From assembly GCA_036867785.1 (NCBI GenBank), contig CP145416.1, positions 1 through 64,000 of the forward strand: a DNA stretch of 64,000 bases, given 5' to 3'. The stretch is from Plasmodiophora brassicae (Eukaryota > Endomyxa: Phytomyxea > Phytomyxea > Plasmodiophorida). A program made the position numbers and the translations under genes. Shown piece by piece: positions 30,900 through 42,625 of this stretch; positions within the stretch are counted from its first letter, which is position 1, and each line of letters opens with the position of its first letter. The notes beneath the pieces were generated by a model. The model had not been told where the DNA came from and did no database searches. It worked only from the letters and a program-made list of their open reading frames with translations.

Positions 30900-31183
30900 G
30901 ATAGTGAGTCAGGTGATTCGCGCACACAGGTGACTCATGTGGAGGGCGCGCAAATGGTGAGTCACTCTATGCGCTCGCGCTCTAGGTGGGCCTCGTGATG
31001 CGCACACGCGCACCTGGTGAGTCACGCATCAGCGCCTGCGCTTCTTGTTCACCTCATGCCGCATCCAATTCATTATATATTGTCGCAACAAGGTAAAAGG
31101 TCGCTCATCCGCACCCCTCGTCGATGTCTGACTGCAGCGCAGGTCCTCATTAATTTAACTTAAGCTTTCTATATATTATTATT
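30900..31183 (+). promoter_or_regulatory. Promoter of GH114 gene B with four bZIP-type sites
   Basis: TGA(G/C)TCA sites lie at 30905-30911, 30931-30937, 30958-30964 and 31018-31024. The downstream sequence through the TATATATTATTATTATGG at the start codon aligns with the gene A promoter. The third site is an addition relative to gene A. Confidence 0.68.
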
Positions 31184-34100
31184 ATGGCCAGCACTTCTAT
31201 CATGAGCATCGCAAGAGCGCTGACGATTGCAACAGCAGCCTTGTACGGGTTAGCCCACGTCGACGGGGCTTGGACACGCCCGCAGGTCGGCATGGCATGG
31301 CAGGTACGTGAAAGTCTTCTACTATCAGTTCGGCCGTACACGACTGACACTCGGATGGTCTGCTTATTTAGTGGGAGCTGACGTCCGAGGGAGTCCCCGA
31401 TGTCACGACACCAAATGTTCCTGTCTGGGACATTGACCCTGAAGCACTGGATGTGGGAGAGATCCCCGCACTGATGAACGCATTGCACGCCAACGACAGA
31501 TACATCATCTGCTACGTGAACGGTACGTATCTGCTGTCGCTTCCACGTGTGTACCCGTCTGACTCGAGGCGTGCCCATGGCCAGTCGGGTCGCTGGAACC
31601 GGATCGGATGGATGTGAACGCGTTCAAATCTGTCAGCCCAACGATCATTGGCAGCAAGTACCCCGGTTGGGATGAGCAGTTCCTCGACATTCGCAGAAGC
31701 GAGACGCGTTCGCTGATGAAGGCGCGGTTCCAGCGCATGGCGTCGTACGGGTGCCATGGTATCGAGCCCGACAACCTGGATACCTACTTGTCGGATACCG
31801 GATTCAGTCTGAGCCCTGCGGACGCTCTGGACTACATGAACTGGATCGCGAGCACCGTGCACGGCCTGGGCATGGCTGTGGGCCTGAAGAACTGCGGCGA
31901 CCTGACCGCGAAGAACAACCTGGCTGACGTGTTCGACTACGCCATTGTCGAGAACTGTGCCGCCAAGGGCAACTGCCCGGATTTCGCTCCGTTCATTCAG
32001 GCGGGCAAGCCGGTGTTCGCCGCCGAGTACACGGACGCTGGCGCGGGAGGGTGCAATCCGACCATTTCGTCAGTGCCGGCTGCGTGTGCTGTCACGAACG
32101 CGCAGAACCTGGAGGCCATCATTAAGTCGTGCAACCTGGGCCCGGAATGGCAAGCCTGCCAGACGTACAGCAATACCGGGTACCGATCCGTTGCGACGAC
32201 GACACCATACGCAACACCAACTCCGGTACCAACTCCCAGACAGACTGCTGCACCGACTCCCAAACCGACACAGGCACCAACTCCGGTACCAACATCGGCA
32301 CCGACCCCGAAACCGACTTCGGCTCCGACACCCAAACCCTCAACGGCACCAACTCCCAAACCAACGCCGGCACCGACTCCCAAACCGACTCCGGCACCCA
32401 CTCCGGCACCAACGTCGGCACCGACGCCCAAACCAACGCCGGCACCGACTCCCAAGCCACCGACGCTGGCACCGACTCCAACGCCGACGCCTGCGCCAGC
32501 GTCAGCGTCCTGGGCACGGCCGCAGGTCGGAATGGGTTGGCAGGTATGTGAATGTCTTCTAATACCGGCTTGGCCGTACACGACTGACACTCGGAAACGA
32601 AATTTAGTGGGAGCTGACGCTCGAGGGAGTCCCAGATGTCACAACGCCAAATGTTCCCGTCTGGGACATTGACCTTGAAGCACTGGATGTGGGCCAGATC
32701 CCCACACTGTTGAACGCGTTGCACGCCAACGACAGATACATCATCTGCTACGTGAACGGTATGCGTCTGCCATTACTTCCACTTGTGTACCCGTCTGACT
32801 CGAGGCGTGCATGGCCAGTCGGGTCTCTGGAACCGGATCGGATGGATGTGAACGCGTTCAAATCTGTCAGCCCAACGATAATTGGCAACAAGTACCCGGG
32901 TTGGAATGAGCAATTCCTCGACATTCGCAGAAGCGAGACGCGGTCGCTGATGAAGGCGCGGTTCCAGCGCATGGCGTCGTACGGGTGCCATGGTATCGAA
33001 CCCGACAACCTGGATACCTACTCGTCGAATACCGGATTCAGCCTGAGCCCTGCGGACGCTCTGGACTACATGAACTGGATCGCGAGCACCGTGCACGGCC
33101 TGGGCATGGCTGTGGGCCTCAAGAACTGCGGCGACCTGATCGCGAAGAACAACCTGGCTGACGTGTTCGACTTCGCCGTTGTCGAGAACTGCGCGGAAAC
33201 GGGCGACTGTCCCATGTTCGCTCCGTTCATTCAGGCTGGCAAGCCGGTGTTCGCCGCCGAGTACACGGACGCTGGTGCGGGTGGGTGCAGCCCAACCATC
33301 TCGTCAGTAGCGGCCGCGTGTGCCGTTACGAACGCGCAGAACCTGGAAGCCATCATTAAGTCCTGCGACCTGGGCACGGAATGGCAAGCCTGTCAGACGT
33401 ACAGCAGTACCGGGTACCGATCCGTTGCGACGACGACACCATACGCAACACCAACTCCGGTACCAACTCCCAGACAGACTGCTGCACCGACTCCCAAACC
33501 GACACAGGCACCAACTCCGGTACCAACATCGGCACCGACCCCGAAACCGACTTCGGCTCCGACACCCAAACCGACAACGGCACCAACTCCCAAACCAACG
33601 CCGGCACCGACTCCCAAACCGACTCCGGCACCCACTCCGGCACCAACGTCGGCACCGACGCCCAAACCAACGCCGGCACCGACTCCCAAGCCACCGACGC
33701 TGGCACCGACTCCAACGCCGACGCCTGCGCCAGCGTCAGCGTCCTGGGCACGGCCGCAGGTCGGAATGGGTTGGCAGGTATGTGAATGTCTTCTAATACC
33801 GGCTTGGCCGTACACGACTGACACTCGGAAACGAAATTTAGTGGGAGCTGACGCTCGAGGGAGTCCCAGATGTCACAACGCCAAATGTTCCCGTCTGGGA
33901 CATTGACCTTGAAGCACTGGATGTGGGCCAGATCCCCACACTGTTGAACGCGTTGCACGCCAACGACAGATACATCATCTGCTACGTGAACGGTATGTGT
34001 CAGCCATCACTTCCACGTTTTTACCCGTCTGACTCGAGGCGTGCATGGCCAGTCGGGTCTCTGGAACCGGATCGGATGGATGTGAACGCGTTCAAATCTG

Positions 34101-34927
34101 TCAGCCCAACGATCATTGGCAACAAGTACCCGGGTTGGAATGAGCGTTTCCTCGACATTCGCAGAAGCGAGACGCGGTCGCTGATGAAGGCGCGGTTCCA
34201 GCGCATGGCGTCGTACGGGTGCCATGGTATCGAACCCGACAACCTGGATACCTACTCGTCGAATACCGGATTCAGCCTGAGCCCTGCGGACGCTCTGGAC
34301 TACATGAACTGGATCGCGAGCACCGTGCACGGCCTGGGCATGGCTGTGGGCCTCAAGAACTGCGGCGACCTGATCGCGAAGAACAACCTGGCTGACGTGT
34401 TCGACTTCGCCGTTGTCGAAAACTGTGCCGAAACGGGCGACTGTCCAAAGTTCGCTCCGTTCATTCAGTCTGGCAAGCCGGTGTTCGCCGCCGAGTACAC
34501 GGACGCTGGTGCGGGTGGGTGCAGCCCAACCATCTCATCAGTAGCGGCCGCGTGTGCCGTCACGAACGCGCAGAACCTGGAAGCCATCATTAAGTCCTGC
34601 GACCTGGGCACGGAATGGCAAGCCTGTCAGACGTACAGCAGTACCGGGTACCGATCCGGTGCGACGGCGACACCCTACTCAACACCGACTCCCAAACCGA
34701 CTCCGGCATCGACTCCCAAACCGACGCCGGTACCGACTCCGGCATCGACTCCCAAACCGACGCCGGTACCGACTCCTGTGCCCACCTCGGCACCAACTCC
34801 CAAACCTACCCGTTCGCCAACGCCTGCTCCGACACCTGCACCGACACAGGCAACACCCTCGCCCACCCCGGCACCGTACGAAGGCGGCGGCGGTTGGCGC
34901 TCCTGGAGTCGACACCATCAACACTGA
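31184..34927 (+). CDS. Secreted three-module GH114-like glycoside hydrolase (gene B)
   Basis: Seven exons: 31184-31303, 31372-31522, 31585-32543, 32608-32758, 32819-33777, 33842-33992, 34053-34927, 1121 residues. The signal peptide exon is nearly the same as in gene A. Three GH114-like modules follow, each made of an exactly 151-bp exon ([20 protein letters not shown] or close) plus a long exon starting [14 protein letters not shown] and carrying IEPDNLD and VENC. Pro/Thr linkers separate modules and end in [11 protein letters not shown], echoing the exon 1 end [11 protein letters not shown]. Modules 2 and 3 are almost identical, including introns. Boundary introns are phase 0, so whole modules can be added in frame. 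The protein is secreted and presumably acts on an extracellular polysaccharide. Substrate and activity are inferred only from the family. Confidence 0.9.
32544..34670 (+). repeat. 1234-bp tandem module duplication inside gene B
   Basis: The block 32544-33777 (intron, 151-bp exon, intron, long exon with linker) is repeated from 33778 with very few differences until the linker region near 34670. The two phase-0 boundary introns (32544-32607 and 33778-33841) appear identical, which points to a very recent duplication. Confidence 0.93.
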
Positions 34928-35333
34928 TCACCATCTGCGAGTCGGCTGGCGTGTTGGCAGGGCCAACGTTCTACCCAGGTAGCTGCGTCTGCGCTCTTAC
35001 GTGCGCTCTTACGTTATAAAACAACGAGATGAATAATTCCATGACGAGATGCCTCCCGTTCTTCGGTTCGTCATCAGTAGTGGGGTCGTTATGATGGACG
35101 GTTCGAAAGCGGACGCATGGTAATGCTGACATAATTGGCGTACTATCTCGGATGGCGCCGAGCACCCTCGCCGCAACTCAGAGCACGATGCCTCCACGTA
35201 GACGAGTCCGCGTTTCTGCCGACGTCGTTGGCGGGATCTATGCTTCGAAGCTATTGGGCGTCCGTATCGCTATGCGTTAGACAGTTGTTCATATCGATGT
35301 GGGGCGTTCATGATGAACGGACGGGCATCCACG
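34928..35333. other. Spacer after gene B
   Basis: The first 160 bp align with the flank of gene A. The rest shows no gene, repeat or RNA that I can support. Confidence 0.6.
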
Positions 35334-38300
35334 CTATGATGTGGACGCGTTAAGGGCGTCCTCGTAGCTGACGGCGCCGCTGGCAATCCCCCGGAGCAGG
35401 GCGGCATTCGTGGGGCCGGTCTCGTTGACCAGGGACGACAGTATGGAGTCGTCGCGGGCCAGCAGGGCCGCCGGCGTGTCGAACTCGGCGACGCGGCCCT
35501 TGTCCAGGACCAGGATCCTGTTGTAGTCGATGACGGTGTTCAACCGGTGCGCGATCGTCAACAGCGTCCGATCGCGGAACGCCACCCGAAGCGCCCGCTG
35601 CAGGAGGGCATCCGTCGACAGGTCGATCGACGCGGTGGCCTCGTCCAGAATGACGATCCGGGCGCGCTCCCTTAGCAGCGCCCGCGCCAGGCACAGCAGC
35701 TGCTTCTGGCCGACGCTGAAGTTCTCGCCCTGTTCCGCCACGATCGCGTTCAGCTTGCCGCCCTGCGCGTCGATGTACTCGGCCATGAAGGCGCCTCGCA
35801 ACGCCGCCCACACCTTGTCGTCGTCGAATTCGTCGAACGGGTCCAGGTTGTGCCGGACGGTGCCCGAGAACAGGATCGGGTCCTGCGGGATGATCGCCAG
35901 CGACTGGCGTAGCCGTCGCAGCCCGACCGTCCGCGTCTCGACGTCGTCAATGAGGATCCGGCCCGACGCCGCCTCCACGATCCGGAACAGGGCGATCATC
36001 AGCGACGACTTGCCGGCGCCGGTGCGCCCGACGACCCCGATCTTCTCGCACGACCGGATCGACAGGGAGATGTCGTTCAGGACGGGCGGGAGCTCGGGTC
36101 GGTAGCGCAGCGTGAACTTGTCGAACACGATCGTACCCGATTCCGGCCAGGAGGCGCGCGGATCGACAACGTCGACGACGGCGCTCTTGGGCGGGCGCAT
36201 CGCCCTGACGACGGCAACGTCGGCAGCGTCGGCAGGTTCCTCGATCGGCAGGCCGTTCGCGTAGTAGTCGAGGCGCTCGACGCTGTTCATCTGGATTTCC
36301 GTGTCGGCCGCCTGCCGGACGCACCAGTTCATGACGGAGGTGACCGTCAGCGCGTACGAGATCGTCAGGCCCGTCAGCGACGACGACACCGACATGAGGA
36401 CGCACGACAGACTGGCCGCCAGCACCATCAGGTTGCCGATCGTCTCCAGGCGCAGCGACAGCCAGCGCTGGATGGCGATCTGGCAGAACTGCGGGCGGTT
36501 GTCGGCATCCAGCAGCGCGCGGTGCCGCCCGACGAACGCCGCCTCCTCGCGGTACGCGCGGATCGTCGCCAACCCGTTCAGCGTTTCGCTGAACTGGGCG
36601 TACAGCGGCGAACGCATCAGCGCGTCCAGGCGCTTGAGCTCGCGCGACGTCGACCGGTAGAACCGTTGCACGTAGTAATAGACGACCAGCCTGAGCAGAC
36701 GGGAGCACACGGCACGTCAGTAGGAACGAAGGAGTGGCCGTAAAATTAAAAAAAAAAAACGCCGCGACTGCAGCGCAAAGAGTGCGCGACAAGCCGCCGC
36801 GCGAATCGACGGTCACGGCGACAGTGGGGCCGAAAGTGCGAAGACGCACGTAATACGTACAAAGGGAGCAGGATGGCGATGAAGGGCGGCGTGACGACGC
36901 AGATCAGGATGAACGTGGCGATGCAGGAAGCCGCCGTCTGCAGGAACGAGGACAGCGACTGCGGCAGCAGCGAGTCGACGCCGTCCTGGTCCTTGCTGAA
37001 CCGGTTCAGGATGCGCCCCATCGGCGTCGTCTCGAAGAAGAAGACCGGGGCGCGCATCACGCGCTGGATCGCGCCCATGTGGATGCGGATCGCGCCGCGC
37101 GTCGACCCGTACGCGTTGACGGCGCCGAAGACGAGTGTCAGGACGGCGCTGGCGGCGCCCAGCAGCACGTAGATGTCCATGGCGTTCTTGTTGGCGTTCG
37201 GATCCGCGATCCAGACCGCCAGCCACGTGTTGACGCCGACGTTGGCGACTTGCGACGCCGCCAGCGTCAGGAACAGGGCGACGATGTACACGACACCGCC
37301 GCACTGCTTCAGGTACACCAGGTAGTACCTGGAGTCGACGGCCCCCATGGCACGTTCCTCGCTCGTCATCAGCTTGGCACCGGGCGCCTGTTGCGTCTTG
37401 AGGCGCGTCGGGTCGCCCCCGCCGACGTCTGCCTGCGGTTTCGCGGGCGGCGCAGCGGCTGGGCCGTCTGCCGGCGGCGCCGACGACGACGCGTCCGAGG
37501 CACGACGCGTACCCACGCCGCCGTACTCGTGCATGAGGCGGGTGAACTCCCCGTTGGCGTTCATCAGGTCGGCGTACGTGCCCTGTTCCGCGATCCGCCC
37601 GGCGTCCATGACGACGATGTAGTCGGCGCGCGGGACAAAGTGCAACTGGTGGGTGACCAGGACGCGGGTCTTGCCAGCCAGACGCTGCATGAGGCACTGG
37701 TCGAACAGCGCCTTGCCGACCATGGCGTCGACGGCGGACAACGGGTCGTCCAGCAGGATGATGTCCGGGTCGAAGTAGACGGCACGAGCGAGGTTGACGC
37801 GTTGCTTCTGCCCGCCGGACAACGTGATGCCCTTCTCGCCGATCTCGGTGCGGTCGCCGTCGGGCAGCGCCTCGATATCCGGGATCAGGCAGCAATCCTC
37901 GATCGTGCGCAGGTACGTCGCCGCGTCGTACGCCTGGCCGAACAGGACGTTGTCCCTCAGCGACGTGTTCTGGATCCACGCCTGCTGGGGACAGTACCTG
38001 GACGGGGAAACGCTGTCAGACGATGGAGCCGCCCACGCGATGCAGCAGGGGGAACCGGCGACCCGACAGAGCCGTTGAACTCGATGGAGCCCGACTCGTG
38101 CGACATCTCGGCCACCATGGCGGACAGCAGAGACGTCTTGCCCGACCCGACCGGGCCGACGACGCAGACCAGCTTGCCGACCGGAACGTGCAGGTTGATG
38201 TCCCGTATCCTGAATCCGGACGATGGACCCCGGTCCTTGTCAGCGACGGCGGCCTTGCCGTTGGCAGGCGGGCTCGGGGCGGCGGGCGCCGTCTCCCAGA

Positions 38301-39787
38301 GAAAGTTCGCGCTGGTGATCGAGATGGCGTCCGGCGACGACGGGTTGATGGCCGGGCGGTACGACAGTTCCTGCGCGAGCAGGTACGCCTGGATGCGCTT
38401 GACGGCGACGCTGGCGTCGACGATCTGCCCGAGGATCATGGGCAGCATCATCAGCGGGAAGCGCAGCAGGTTGAAGTAGGCGACGCACGGGAAGATGACG
38501 TCGGCCGTCAGCGGGTTGCCGACCAGGTTGTACACGACGAACGAGACGATGGAGGCGAACAGCGGGATGGCGCCCGAGATCATCATGAACCCGGCCCTGA
38601 AGTACGCGATCCGCTTGATGCGGTGCATCTCGGCGGAGCGCAGACCGAACAGATGCGCCAGGAACGACGGCTCCCAGGAGTAGAACTTGATCACGCGAAT
38701 GCCGTTCAGAATCTCCTGCATGAGTTTCACGCGCCGGTCCGTGATACCCGACGTCTCTACGAAACAACAACAACAACCGTGTTAGCGACGCTCGCTGGAA
38801 GGCACGGAGGCGAACCCTTTCGCAGCTTGGAAAGGTACCGCATGACGCTGGCCTGAACAGGAAGCGCGACGAGCAGCAGCCCGACGCCGACGAGGGACGG
38901 CCAGCCAAGCGTGGTCAGGAGCAGCGCAAGGATGAGGACGATCTGGAACAGGCCCGACCACGTATAGTGCAGGTACCCGGACAGCATTTCGATGCGCGTC
39001 GTGTCGGTCGACACCATGTTGACCGCCTGGCCCGAGGAGAACTGCTGCCGCGCCGACGACGACAACCGCAACGACTTCTCGTAGATCTCGGTCGTCAGGG
39101 ACGTCCGCAGATCGAACCCGACATTCATCGTCAACTGGTGGCGCAGCGGTTTTAGTCTGCGCGGCGGTGAAGCAGGACATGGGTCGGTCGGTACCTGGAA
39201 GTAGTAGTTGACGAAGAACGTGGACCCCTCCTGCATGGCGAACATGAGGACGCAGAGGCCGCATAATCGCAGGTAGGACTGTTTGCCCATCTCCCGGAGC
39301 AGCAGCGACAGGACCAGCGGCGTCAGTATTGTGCTGAGGTCGCTGAACACCTTGAGGATGCCTATGCAGACGTGCAAACGTTACGACGACGGTGATCCGT
39401 TGCTATAAGCCTGAAGGTATAGGACGTCATACCGGCTGGCAGCCAGGTCGGGCCAAACGCGGCAAACATGGCGCGCAGGATGGACGCCTGTCGAGGCGGG
39501 GTGGCGGCGGCCGCGTGCTCGTGTTCGCGCTGCCAGGCAGCGCCGAAATGGGCGCTCAGGCCTTTGCTGCTGTGCGCGTCGTCCATCCTGTAGACGTCGT
39601 CGATCTCCAGCGGGCGTTTCGCGCCGAGCCGCAGCAGGTCGCCGATCCAGGCGTACGTGACGCGCGACGCGATCGACGCCGACGCCAGCGGCATCACGTG
39701 CGACCCGTCGCGGGCGGCGTCGGCAGGCAGATCGACGACCACGCCCGTCGCATCGATCTGCAGCGCATCCGGCGCCTTATCCGCCAT
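35334..39787 (-). CDS. ABCC (MRP)-type ABC transporter
   Basis: Six minus-strand exons: 39433-39787, 39195-39361, 38816-39134, 38063-38756, 36861-37997, 35334-36690. All phases agree and the product has 1342 residues. It is a full-length short MRP without TMD0. N-terminal SRVTYAWIGDLLRLGAKRPL leads to TMD1 (NVGFDLRTSLTTEIYEKSLR). NBD1 has Walker A GPVGSGKTS, then YCPQQAWIQN, signature LSGGQKQR and Walker B IILLDDPLSAVD. TMD2 carries FFETTPMGRILNRFSKD. NBD2 has Walker A GRTGAGKSS, signature FSVGQKQL and Walker B IVILDEATASID. It exports organic anions or conjugates across a membrane. The penultimate intron (36691-36860, 170 bp) is unusually long and holds an A/T homopolymer. An upstream Met at 39853 is possible. 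Confidence 0.95.
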
Positions 39788-40261
39788 CTGCAATGCAACG
39801 GGCGCACTGAGGAGCGAACCGTTCGTCGTGGCTCCAAAATAGTGGGCCAACATGACGCCCCCAATTTTGTCGAGACCAACAAACGAAACGGATCTGTTCC
39901 GGTCCGTACCACCTACGCCATTTCATGGCCGGCTTTCGCCTGCGGAATTGGTTTTTCACGATCGCCCGCCGGCCTGCACCTCTCCGAAGTGACGAAACGA
40001 CCTACTGCGTACAGAGTCCGGCCTCACTTTAGTCGCATACAATTGTACCGGGGGTGGCGTAGGGGTGTGTGACTTGTGTGACAATTTCGAGGTGGGACGA
40101 GGTGGCCTGGAACAGGAGTGCTTCTGCCACGCGGCGATCGCAGATTGTGGTGCCAGTCACAGGCGGAAACGTCGGACGTTGACGATGGGCGCCTCTCCAA
40201 GCTAGTCACGTCATAGCAAGTGAGCGTCATACGTACGTCGATCATCAGCACGCTCGTCGCC
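39788..40261. other. Divergent promoter region
   Basis: Separates the ABC transporter (minus) from the monooxygenase (plus). It contains no recognisable gene. The open frame upstream of the transporter start extends to 39853. Confidence 0.55.
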
Positions 40262-41518
40262 ATGGCGCCCCGTGTGGCAATTATTGGCGCCGGTCCGGCG
40301 GGATGTATGTTGGCCCGCCTGCTGACCCTGCGATCTGTCCCCGTTGTCGTTTTCGAAGGCGAACCGTCGCCGAACTACCGGTCGCAAGGCGGCACCCTCG
40401 ACCTGCACACCGAATCAGGGCTGGCCGCCATGCAAGACGCCGGCCTGTTCGACGAGTTCCTCGAGCACGCGCGCTACGACGGCGAATCAATGGTCCTGGC
40501 CGACAAAAACCTCAAGGTCTACTTCCGGGAGAGCCCGTCGAAGCAAACGGCCACGAACAAGCTCGGTGGACAGCGGCCTGAAATCGACCGCGCCGAGCTC
40601 AGGCGCATCCTGACGGAAAGCCTGCCCGAAGGCGTCATCCGCTGGGGACATCGCTTGAAGCAGGTCGAAGACAATGGCACGCTCGTGTTTGAGCACACCA
40701 GTGAGTCGGGATTCGACCTGATTGTCGGGGCTGACGGCTGCTGGAGCAAGGTCCGCAACGCGTTGACTGGCCAGCATCCCATCTTCGCACGCGTTGCCTG
40801 CTTTGAACTCCAGATCCTGGACCCGGAGACGACGGTTCCCACCTTGCACGGCCTTGTCAACAGGGGCAGCGTCTTCGCCCATGCCGATGGGCGCATGCTG
40901 TCCGTTCAGCAGATGGGCGATGGAAGCCTGCACGTGATGGCCATTCAGGCGCGCGACTCAGAGAAGTGGCAGGAGTCGTGCGGGTTCGACACCCGGTCGA
41001 TCAAGGACGTCAAGGCCGCGTTGATCGGCGAGGGCGGGCCGTTCGCCGACTGGCACCCGACGCTGAGAACGGCCATCGAGACTGCGAACGACGCGAAATG
41101 CGTGCCGAGGTCCCTGTTCATGCTCCCGGTCGGGTTCACGTGGCCGCACCGTCGCGGGTTCACCGTCATTGGCGATGCGGCGCACGTCATGACGCCTTTT
41201 GCCGGCGAAGGCGTCAACCTGGCGCTCGATGACGCGCGGAAACTGGCAAAGGCCATCATTTCCGCTGCACCGGGCGATGCGCACGACCTGGACGACGCGG
41301 TGATCGCATCCGAGAAAGAGCTGTGGCAGCGCACCGTGAAGGTCACGAAACTGACGGACGACGTCACGCAGGCGTGGTTTTTCACGCCCGGCGTGCCGAA
41401 GAGCGTCATCGCCCGCATCATGTGCATGCACCTGAAGGAGCACATCCCCGCGATCCTCTATCCGTTCGCGGCCGCCTTCGTCCACTGCTACTACTTCATC
41501 TGGAGCCTTTGGAATTGA
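40262..41518 (+). CDS. FAD-dependent monooxygenase (TetX-like subfamily)
   Basis: A single-exon flavoprotein hydroxylase of 418 residues from the Met at 40262. A Met at 40220 would add 14 residues before the Rossmann fold. The GxGxxG dinucleotide-binding loop (VAIIGAGPAGCMLARLL) is at the start. GGTLDLHTESG is typical of the TetX-like group. DLIVGADGCWSKVR is the DG motif, and GDAAHVMTPFAGEGVNLALD is the GD motif that contacts FAD. The hydrophobic C-terminus (LYPFAAAFVHCYYFIWSLW) may associate with membrane. It uses NAD(P)H and O2 to hydroxylate an organic substrate that cannot be named. The absence of introns contrasts with its neighbours and could reflect transfer from bacteria or fungi. 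Confidence 0.9.
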   Translation: MAPRVAIIGAGPAGCMLARLLTLRSVPVVVFEGEPSPNYRSQGGTLDLHTESGLAAMQDAGLFDEFLEHARYDGESMVLADKNLKVYFRESPSKQTATNKLGGQRPEIDRAELRRILTESLPEGVIRWGHRLKQVEDNGTLVFEHTSESGFDLIVGADGCWSKVRNALTGQHPIFARVACFELQILDPETTVPTLHGLVNRGSVFAHADGRMLSVQQMGDGSLHVMAIQARDSEKWQESCGFDTRSIKDVKAALIGEGGPFADWHPTLRTAIETANDAKCVPRSLFMLPVGFTWPHRRGFTVIGDAAHVMTPFAGEGVNLALDDARKLAKAIISAAPGDAHDLDDAVIASEKELWQRTVKVTKLTDDVTQAWFFTPGVPKSVIARIMCMHLKEHIPAILYPFAAAFVHCYYFIWSLWN

Positions 41519-41723
41519 ACGGACGCAGCGCTGTGTTTCGCGTTTTTCCGCCTCTTTTCTATACATACAGCGTCTTCGACACATGGTTAGGGTCAACATG
41601 GGAGCTGCGCCGGAGCCGCACCTGGGGATGGGCGACGGGGGAACGCGAGTCCGTCGGCGCCGCCTCCGCCGCCGCCGCGGAGTCCGTGACGTGCTGTTGT
41701 TGCAGTCGGTGGCATTGGGAGAC

Positions 41724-42449
41724 ATGGCGACGACAACGTCGACGCTGGACAAGTACCAGCGCGTGCCGGCGACGATGGCGCCGGCGTCGCCGGATGAGAT
41801 CCGCGTGACGACGAAGGGCGTGATGAAGTCGTACCTGACGGCGGTGATCGGGCGTCTGGCGTCCGGCGAGGACGCATCGGAGCATGTGACGTTGCAGGGC
41901 ATGGGCAACGCGATCTCGAAGGTCGTGTCGATTGCGGAGATTGTCAAGCGTCGTATTCCGGCGGTGCACCAGCTGACGTCGATCTCGTCGACCGAGGTCG
42001 TCGACACGTACGAACCGCTGGAGGAGGGCCTGGAGACGGTCGTCATCAAACGTCAGGTCCCGTCCATCGCCATCACGCTGACCATGCAGACGCCATCCGA
42101 CGACGCCATTCGCAACTGCGGATACCAGCCAGGCATGCCTGGCGCCCCGGCCGTCATTGATCACCCGCCGCGCCGCAAGCAACGCCCCAAGAAACCAAAG
42201 AAGGCGCCGCAACCGGACCGCACCGAACAGGACGAACCTGCGCAACAGCAGGACGCCCCACAGCAGCAACAACAACAACCAGAACAGAACGAACAGGTAG
42301 CCGGCGATGCTGAACCGAAACCAGCGACCCGCAAGAACAACAATCGTCGTGGTGGAGGTGGGCGTCGTGGACGACGCCCAGCAAAGGCGTCGACGGTGCC
42401 ACCGCCTGCGTCGGAACCGGGCGTGGACAGCGCCCAGCCGGCGACGTAA
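41724..42449 (+). CDS. Alba-domain nucleic-acid-binding protein
   Basis: A 241-residue protein starting at MATTTSTLDKYQRV. An Alba domain lies at about 18-110: DEIRVTTKGVMKSYLTAVIG, VTLQGMGNAISKVVSIAEIV and YEPLEEGLETVVIKRQVPSI, then AITLTM. The C-terminal half is basic, Pro- and Gln-rich with an RGG-like patch (RRGGGGRRGRRP). The shape matches eukaryotic Alba/Rpp25-like RNA-binding proteins found in RNase P/MRP or in mRNP granules. The frame extends upstream to 41583, but that part is Arg-rich and unlike the family, so I use the Met at 41724. It is convergent with the receptor gene, with 176 bp between. Confidence 0.92.
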   Translation: MATTTSTLDKYQRVPATMAPASPDEIRVTTKGVMKSYLTAVIGRLASGEDASEHVTLQGMGNAISKVVSIAEIVKRRIPAVHQLTSISSTEVVDTYEPLEEGLETVVIKRQVPSIAITLTMQTPSDDAIRNCGYQPGMPGAPAVIDHPPRRKQRPKKPKKAPQPDRTEQDEPAQQQDAPQQQQQQPEQNEQVAGDAEPKPATRKNNNRRGGGGRRGRRPAKASTVPPPASEPGVDSAQPAT

Positions 42450-42625
42450 CCCGGCACCGCATACGCCGCCACAACTCCTAATGCTAAACTCGCAAACATC
42501 ACGATGCTGGGCGTGCAGTGCCGTCTGGCTGCAATAGCTGCGCCGTATCGGTTCGGTGCCAGACGCAAGCCGCGCGTGGGACGCTGCGGACCTGGACCTG
42601 TTTATTCGGCGCTCTTCTCCGCCTC

